The translations under genes were made by a program, and so were the position numbers. From Pseudomonadota bacterium (GTDB taxonomy: Bacteria > Pseudomonadota > Alphaproteobacteria > Acetobacterales > Acetobacteraceae), in the NCBI GenBank assembly GCA_021808205.1, contig JAKBCD010000046.1, forward strand, positions 1-8,240: a stretch of DNA of 8,240 bases, written 5' to 3'. Positions 4,809 through 8,240 of this stretch are shown here, piece after piece; within the stretch, counting starts at the first letter, position 1; the number at the start of each line of letters is the position of its first letter. Under the pieces are notes generated by a model that was not told the origin of the DNA, ran no database searches, and saw only the letters and a list, made by a program, of their open reading frames with translations.

Positions 4809-5548
4809 TGGCCAGGCAGCGGGCGGATGTGATGCTGGTGGAGCGCGGGCTGGTGGAAAGCAGAGCCAAAGCGCAGGCGCTGATTATGGCCGGGCTGGTT
4901 TACGCGGGTACGAAACGGGTAGCCAAGGCGGGGGACACGCTGCCGGACGATGTGGAGATTACGCTGAAGGGGCAGGAGCACCCTTGGGTTTCGCGCGGCG
5001 GGGTGAAGCTGGCGCATGGGCTGGCGCATTTTGGGCTGAACCCGGCAGGGCTTGTTTGCCTGGATGTTGGGGCTTCCACTGGGGGTTTCACGGATGTGCT
5101 GCTGCAAGCAGGGGCTGAAAAAGTTTACGCCGTGGATGTGGGGCATGGGCAATTGGCGTGGAAATTACGCTCCGACCCCCGCGTGGTGGTGATGGAAAAG
5201 ACCAATGCGCGGCATTTGACGGCAGAAATGATTGCTGAGCCGATCGCGGCGGTGGTGTGCGATGCGAGTTTTATAGGCCTGCAAACGGTGCTGCCCGCCG
5301 CCTTGGGATTATGCGCGAAAGGGGCGTTCGCGGTGGCGCTGATCAAGCCGCAATTCGAGGCTGGCGCCGGGCAAGTTGGCAAGGGCGGTGTGGTGCGTGA
5401 TGCAATGGTGCATGAGGAGGTGTGCGCGCGGATTGAAAACTGGTTTGCTGGGCTGGAGGGATGGGAGGTGCTGGGAATAACACCCAGCCCGATTAAAGGC
5501 CCGGAGGGGAATGTGGAGTTTTTGATTGGGGCGCGGAGGGTTGGTTAG
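4808..5548 (+). CDS. tlyA: TlyA family rRNA 2'-O-methyltransferase (hemolysin A homologue)
   Basis: This 246-residue protein should methylate the 2'-hydroxyl of ribosomal RNA cytidines using S-adenosylmethionine; in mycobacteria TlyA modifies 16S and 23S rRNA. An S4 RNA-binding domain spans about 3-62 ('RADVMLVERGLVESRAKAQA'). The Rossmann methyltransferase follows, with the SAM loop 'CLDVGASTGGFTDVLL' (84-99), 'YAVDVGHGQLAWKL' (107-120), 'VVCDASFI' (149-156), 'ALIKPQFEAG' (177-186) and 'SPIKGPEGNVEFL' (227-239). The catalytic tetrad is visible as Lys67, Asp152, Lys180 and Glu237, almost the same spacing as in M. tuberculosis TlyA. GGAG at 4796-4799 lies 8 bases before the ATG, inside the regulator gene, so translation is coupled. 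In many bacteria tlyA follows dxs or exseinuclease VII genes instead, so its position behind a fatty-acyl regulator is less common. Confidence 0.96.
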   Translation: MARQRADVMLVERGLVESRAKAQALIMAGLVYAGTKRVAKAGDTLPDDVEITLKGQEHPWVSRGGVKLAHGLAHFGLNPAGLVCLDVGASTGGFTDVLLQAGAEKVYAVDVGHGQLAWKLRSDPRVVVMEKTNARHLTAEMIAEPIAAVVCDASFIGLQTVLPAALGLCAKGAFAVALIKPQFEAGAGQVGKGGVVRDAMVHEEVCARIENWFAGLEGWEVLGITPSPIKGPEGNVEFLIGARRVG

Positions 5549-5597
5549 AGTGAAGTGGGCATTGAGGTGAGATGATCCAGCGCCCGCTTCACTTTTT
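5549..5597 (+). terminator. Intrinsic terminator of the regulator-tlyA operon
   Basis: AGTGAAGTGGGC (5549-5560) pairs with GCCCGCTTCACT (5582-5593) over 12 positions including one G-U wobble, with a 21-base loop, and is followed by TTTTT (5593-5597). The stem begins on the base after the tlyA stop. Its T-run also supplies the stop codon region of the convergent gene ending at 5596. Confidence 0.85.
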
Positions 5598-5943
5598 AAC
5601 GGCCTCTTAGAGCAACTGGCGCCTTCTGCGTGCCGGAGAGCACTTGCGAAATCCATTCCGGGGATTGCGGCTGGGTCAAACCCAGACGGTCAAGTGCTGC
5701 GACCAGATCGTTCCAGCATGCATCTTCCTGATTCACATTGACCAGGCTTCCGCCGGGAAAGGAAAGTAAAAGACAAATTATGCCACCCGCGTAAATATCT
5801 GCTTCATAGGCGACGATATCCGTGGCGTCTTTCAACGCAAGCCGCGCATTTTTGAGGATGATCTCATCGCCAACCAGAACCGGTTTGGCATCGCGGCGGA
5901 TCCACGCGGTTAGTCGTTTATTGACCCAATCCACAAGGCTCAT
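5596..5943 (-). CDS. Small soluble protein, partner of the glycine-zipper protein; possible immunity or accessory protein
   Basis: The ATG at 5943 overlaps the stop of the upstream gene (ATGA) and has GGAG (5953-5950) 6 bases before it. This start, giving 115 residues (MSLVDWVNKRLTAWIRR...), is much better than an in-frame TTG at 5955 that itself overlaps the Shine-Dalgarno. The protein has no signal peptide. A basic amphipathic start is followed by beta-like stretches ('PVLVGDEIILKNARLAL', 'IVAYEADIYAGGIICLLLSF'), then 'NVNQEDACWNDLVAALDRLG', where an acidic turn precedes a Trp-bearing helix. It resembles small hypothetical proteins with a 'W..L...L' helix after a beta hairpin that I recall only loosely. 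Coupling and shared low GC with the preceding gene suggest the two products work together. An immunity role is inference from gene order alone. Confidence 0.8.
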   Translation of the reverse strand: MSLVDWVNKRLTAWIRRDAKPVLVGDEIILKNARLALKDATDIVAYEADIYAGGIICLLLSFPGGSLVNVNQEDACWNDLVAALDRLGLTQPQSPEWISQVLSGTQKAPVALRGR

Positions 5944-6695
5944 GGCTGACTCCAATGAAGGTGGGTCACATAGCTGAAAACATCTTCTCCGGATTTCTGA
6001 CCCCAGGAGCTACCGAGCAAGCCAAAACCAAACCCCGAGATGATACCACCCGTCAGGCAGGCGCCGCCCTCGGTAACCTCTCCAACAATCGGAATGGTGA
6101 GCGACGGAGACAGGAATGCGGCAGCCGTGGCGCACCCCGCCCATGCACCGGACCAGCCGAAGCCGGTACCACCGATTAATGCTCCAGCCTGTCCCGCAGC
6201 AACCTTGCCGCGCTGCCCGGATGGCGCCGTGGCGATCAAGACGGCGGAAACGGCCACCTGCAACACCACGCTTCCATTCCCGGCAATTTTCATGCTCACG
6301 CTAAGCCGGTTCACCACCGCGCGCGTTTTACCAACACTTTCCAGAACTGCTTCGAGACTTCCTTTCTGTTTTAAAAGTTTTTCGAGTGTCGGCAGATTGT
6401 CAGAGGGCTTCAAAATCTCAGAATAGAGCCTGCCGAAAGGGCTCAATTTGGATCGTGATTCGGCGAGAATGGCATTGCGCTGTTCAATGAGCGCGTTCGC
6501 TTCGGCGGCCGTAACGTCTGCGCGCTGATGCAATAAATTGGCCTGCTTCTGTAACGCTTCATTCAATTGATTATAGATATCGCGCTGATAGCTATCCCAG
6601 CTGAGATTGGTTCCGACCCCAAAGGCACCGCTGGTGACGGCCGTGACGGCATATGAGTAATCATAGGCGCTTGGTTCTGTCTCGCTCATGGCCAC
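5940..6695 (-). CDS. Protein with amphipathic helical half and glycine-zipper membrane half; candidate membrane-active effector
   Basis: These 251 residues have no classical signal peptide. Residues about 35-82 are polar and helical, coiled-coil-like ('YNQLNEALQKQANLLHQRAD', 'EANALIEQRNAILAE'). A motif 'LSPFGRLYSEILKPSDNLPT' (84-103) and 'GKTRAVVNR' (122-130) follow. Then come a hydrophobic segment (142-157, 'SVVLQVAVSAVLIATA') and a Gly-rich hydrophobic region (165-232) with G-x3-G runs such as 'GALIGGTGFGWSGAWAGC' and 'GGIISGFGFGLLG', and Cys188 and Cys213. Glycine zippers of this sort occur in pore-forming or membrane-inserting proteins, including some type VI secretion effectors. I recall similar 'PFGRLYSEILKPS' modules in effector-like proteins but cannot verify this. 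The GTG start at 6695 is chosen because GGAG lies 6 bases upstream; an ATG two codons later is too far from it. No VgrG, PAAR or secretion genes are in view. Confidence 0.85.
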   Translation of the reverse strand: MAMSETEPSAYDYSYAVTAVTSGAFGVGTNLSWDSYQRDIYNQLNEALQKQANLLHQRADVTAAEANALIEQRNAILAESRSKLSPFGRLYSEILKPSDNLPTLEKLLKQKGSLEAVLESVGKTRAVVNRLSVSMKIAGNGSVVLQVAVSAVLIATAPSGQRGKVAAGQAGALIGGTGFGWSGAWAGCATAAAFLSPSLTIPIVGEVTEGGACLTGGIISGFGFGLLGSSWGQKSGEDVFSYVTHLHWSQP

Positions 6696-6701
6696 ATCTA
6701 T

Positions 6702-6705
6702 CTCC
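6702..6705 (-). promoter_or_regulatory. Ribosome-binding site selecting the GTG start of the 251-residue gene
   Basis: GGAG (6705-6702 on the minus strand) is 6 bases from GTG at 6695 but 12 from the in-frame ATG at 6689. The partner gene has the same GGAG and 6-base spacing, which supports the GTG. Confidence 0.6.
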
Positions 6706-6736
6706 GGTCAACCAGATAACGCGTCGTGATTCCAGT

Positions 6737-6764
6737 ATTATATCCCTGGGGCAGTGCCCGGCAG
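6737..6764 (-). promoter_or_regulatory. Candidate promoter of the two-gene cassette with overlapping inverted repeat
   Basis: The minus strand has a perfect TATAAT (6742-6737), placing a transcript start near 6730 and leaving about 35 bases of leader before the GTG. No good -35 hexamer is found at 16-18 bases upstream. In that spacer lies an inverted repeat, GGGC-AGT-GCCC (6749-6759), flanked by CTG and CAG (6746-6748, 6762-6764). A protein bound there would cover the -35/spacer region, so the weak -35 may reflect regulated expression. Confidence 0.45.
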
Positions 6765-6846
6765 AGGCTTAGAAGCTACAGTGAATTGAGCGTAACCGGC
6801 GTAGAATTTATTTTGTTTTTAGTAAAAGCGAATGGTCAGCTAGAAC

Positions 6847-6877
6847 AAAAAGCCGGCCCAGCTGGCCTGGCTTTTTT
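6847..6877 (-). terminator. Intrinsic terminator of pckA (symmetrical, could act on both strands)
   Basis: GCC-GGCC (6852-6858) pairs with GGCC-T-GGC (6864-6871) around a 5-base loop with one bulge. It is flanked by five A on the left (6847-6851) and six T on the right (6872-6877). On the minus strand the stem is followed by TTTTT, 16 bases after the pckA stop. The A/T flanks would also let it end plus-strand transcripts. Confidence 0.85.
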
Positions 6878-6892
6878 GGCAATAATTGAGGC

Positions 6893-8240
6893 TCAAGAAG
6901 CACTTTTGATCGCCGCAGCTTTTACATCGTCGTCGACATGTTCGGCGAAGGTTGCGAAATTATCGGCGAACCGTTTGACGAGGCCCTTCGCGGCCACATC
7001 GTAAGCAGATTTGTCGGCCCAGGCCTGGCGGGGGTCGAGGACTTCGTCCGGCACGTTGTTTACGTGGGTGGGGATGGCGAGGCCGAAGAACGGGTCGCTG
7101 CGGTATTCCACGTGGCCCAGCTCGCCGGAGAGGGCGGCGTTGAGCAAGGCGCGGGTGTGTTTGATGGACATGCGTTTGCCCACGCCGTAGGCCCCGCCGG
7201 TCCAGCCCGTGTTCACCAGCCAGCAATTGGCGCCGTGCTGGGCGATGAGTTTTTGCAGCAGTTTGCCGTAAATTTGCGGATGGCGGGGCAGGAAGGGCGC
7301 GCCGAAGCAGGTGGAGAAGGTGGCCTGCGGCTCGCTGCCCATGCCTTTCTCGGTGCCCGCCACGCGCGCGGTGTAGCCGGAGAGGAAATGATACATCGCC
7401 TGGGCCGGGGTGAGGCGTGAGATGGGGGGCAGTACGCCAAACGCATCCGCCGTGAGCATGACAACGTTTTTCGGGATGCCGCCGCGCCCTGAAAGTTCCA
7501 CATTCGGGATGAATTCGACCGGGTAGCAGGCGCGGGTGTTCTCAGTGAAGGTGCTGTCCGTGAGGTCAAGATTGCCGTGCGGGTCGGCCACCACGTTTTC
7601 AAGCACGGCGCCGAAGCGGTGCGAGGCGGCCCAGATCTCGGGCTCGTTTTTCTGGCTGAGGTCGATGACCTTGGCGTAGCAACCGCCTTCGAAGTTGAAA
7701 ACGCCATCTGTTGCCCAGCCATGCTCGTCATCGCCGATGAGCCGGCGCGTGGGGTCTGACGACAAAGTGGTTTTGCCGGTGCCGGAAAGGCCGAAGAACA
7801 GCGCCGCGTCCTCCTTGGGGCCGATATTGGCCGAGCAATGCATGGGCAGCACGCCTTGCGGCGGCAGCAGCCAGTTCATCACCGTGAAGATGGATTTCTT
7901 GATCTCGCCCGCATATTCGGTGCCGGCGATGAGGATGGTTTTCTCGGTAAAAGAGAGCGCGATGGCGGTGGTGGAGCGGATACCGTCGAGATCCGGGTCG
8001 GCCTGGAAATGCGGCGCGTGGAGGATAATGTAGTCCGGCGCGAACCCGGCCAGCTCAGCCTGGGTGGGGCGGATGAACATGTTGCGGGCAAACAGCGCGT
8101 GCCAGGCGCCGGTGGTGACAAGCCGAACGCGGATGCGGTGGGCGGGGTTGGCACCGGCATAGAGGTCTTGTGTGAACAGCTCCTGCCCCTGGAGATAAGC
8201 CTGCACGCGGGATTTAAGCTGGGTAAATTTTTCTTTCGGC
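6893..8240 (-). CDS. pckA: ATP-dependent phosphoenolpyruvate carboxykinase, C-terminal ~448 residues (start outside window)
   Basis: This enzyme converts oxaloacetate and ATP to phosphoenolpyruvate, ADP and CO2, the entry step of gluconeogenesis, in the cytoplasm. The frame runs open through the right edge. The codons beyond base 8206 read '[20 protein letters not shown]', which is normal family sequence, so the GTG at 8206 is an internal valine and not a start. Roughly 80-90 N-terminal residues are missing compared with the usual 520-540. Visible signatures are '[13 protein letters not shown]', the P-loop '[14 protein letters not shown]' (GLSGTGKT at 7792-7769), the kinase-2 and metal-binding motif 'IGDDEHGW' (core at 7735-7715), '[10 protein letters not shown]', '[10 protein letters not shown]', '[20 protein letters not shown]', and '[15 protein letters not shown]', which contributes to nucleotide binding. 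All key residues I can check are present. It is followed by its own terminator. The promoter lies outside the window. Confidence 0.98.
   Translation of the reverse strand, partial: PKEKFTQLKSRVQAYLQGQELFTQDLYAGANPAHRIRVRLVTTGAWHALFARNMFIRPTQAELAGFAPDYIILHAPHFQADPDLDGIRSTTAIALSFTEKTILIAGTEYAGEIKKSIFTVMNWLLPPQGVLPMHCSANIGPKEDAALFFGLSGTGKTTLSSDPTRRLIGDDEHGWATDGVFNFEGGCYAKVIDLSQKNEPEIWAASHRFGAVLENVVADPHGNLDLTDSTFTENTRACYPVEFIPNVELSGRGGIPKNVVMLTADAFGVLPPISRLTPAQAMYHFLSGYTARVAGTEKGMGSEPQATFSTCFGAPFLPRHPQIYGKLLQKLIAQHGANCWLVNTGWTGGAYGVGKRMSIKHTRALLNAALSGELGHVEYRSDPFFGLAIPTHVNNVPDEVLDPRQAWADKSAYDVAAKGLVKRFADNFATFAEHVDDDVKAAAIKSAS

Noticed and set aside
6726..7004. Plus-strand ORF of 92 codons spanning the pckA terminator
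   Set aside because: It crosses the strong terminator hairpin and the pckA 3' end, and has no Shine-Dalgarno.
6938..7420. Plus-strand ORF of 160 codons opposite pckA
   Set aside because: Antisense to highly conserved PEP carboxykinase codons; no independent start signals.
8204..8206. GTG as the pckA start codon
   Set aside because: The frame continues upstream to the window edge with normal PEP carboxykinase sequence, so this codon is an internal valine.
1..8240. tRNA or rRNA genes, CRISPR arrays, insertion sequences
   Set aside because: No cloverleaf with a GGTTCGA-type arm, no regular spaced repeats, and no transposase motifs or terminal inverted repeats were seen. No direct repeats marking integration ends were found around the low-GC cassette.

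Overview
The window is high-GC DNA, dense in short-spaced genes, from what looks like an alphaproteobacterium. The best guess is Rhodospirillales/Acetobacteraceae, possibly an acidophile related to Acidocella or Acidiphilium. This rests on an ScfR/PccR-type regulator, an ATP-type PEP carboxykinase of alphaproteobacterial appearance, and the overall codon use. It is an inference from protein style, not a database match.

Layout. Bases 1-271 are the end of a probable TetR-family regulator (+). A 41-residue single-pass membrane protein (390-515, +) follows behind a leader with two small hairpins. A palindromic element (521-571) separates it from a two-gene minus-strand operon: aat (leucyl/phenylalanyl-tRNA-protein transferase) coupled by an ATGA overlap to an exported DUF4412-like protein. 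Divergent from aat is a multi-pass acyltransferase-3 protein (1886-2995, +). Facing it on the minus strand is an easily missed 67-codon gene (3017-3220). It has an ideal Shine-Dalgarno, and a textbook intrinsic terminator for its transcript lies inside the last codons of the acyltransferase gene.

Next comes a plus-strand pair: a short-chain fatty-acyl-CoA regulator of the ScfR/PccR class (3405-4808), coupled by TGATG to tlyA, the S4-domain rRNA 2'-O-methyltransferase (4808-5548). A strong hairpin terminator starts at the tlyA stop codon.

Bases 5596-6742 hold a self-contained minus-strand cassette of clearly lower GC. It has its own TATAAT box, a GTG-started 251-residue protein with an amphipathic N-terminal half and a glycine-zipper hydrophobic C-terminal half, and a coupled 115-residue soluble partner. 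This is the most likely place for something undescribed. A membrane-active effector with its immunity or accessory protein is the working idea, not a demonstrated function. A strong terminator (6847-6877) isolates the cassette from pckA (6893 to beyond 8240, minus), the gluconeogenic PEP carboxykinase.

Metabolically, the fatty-acyl-CoA regulator and PEP carboxykinase both fit growth on short-chain acids. They are not in one operon here, so the link is only suggestive.
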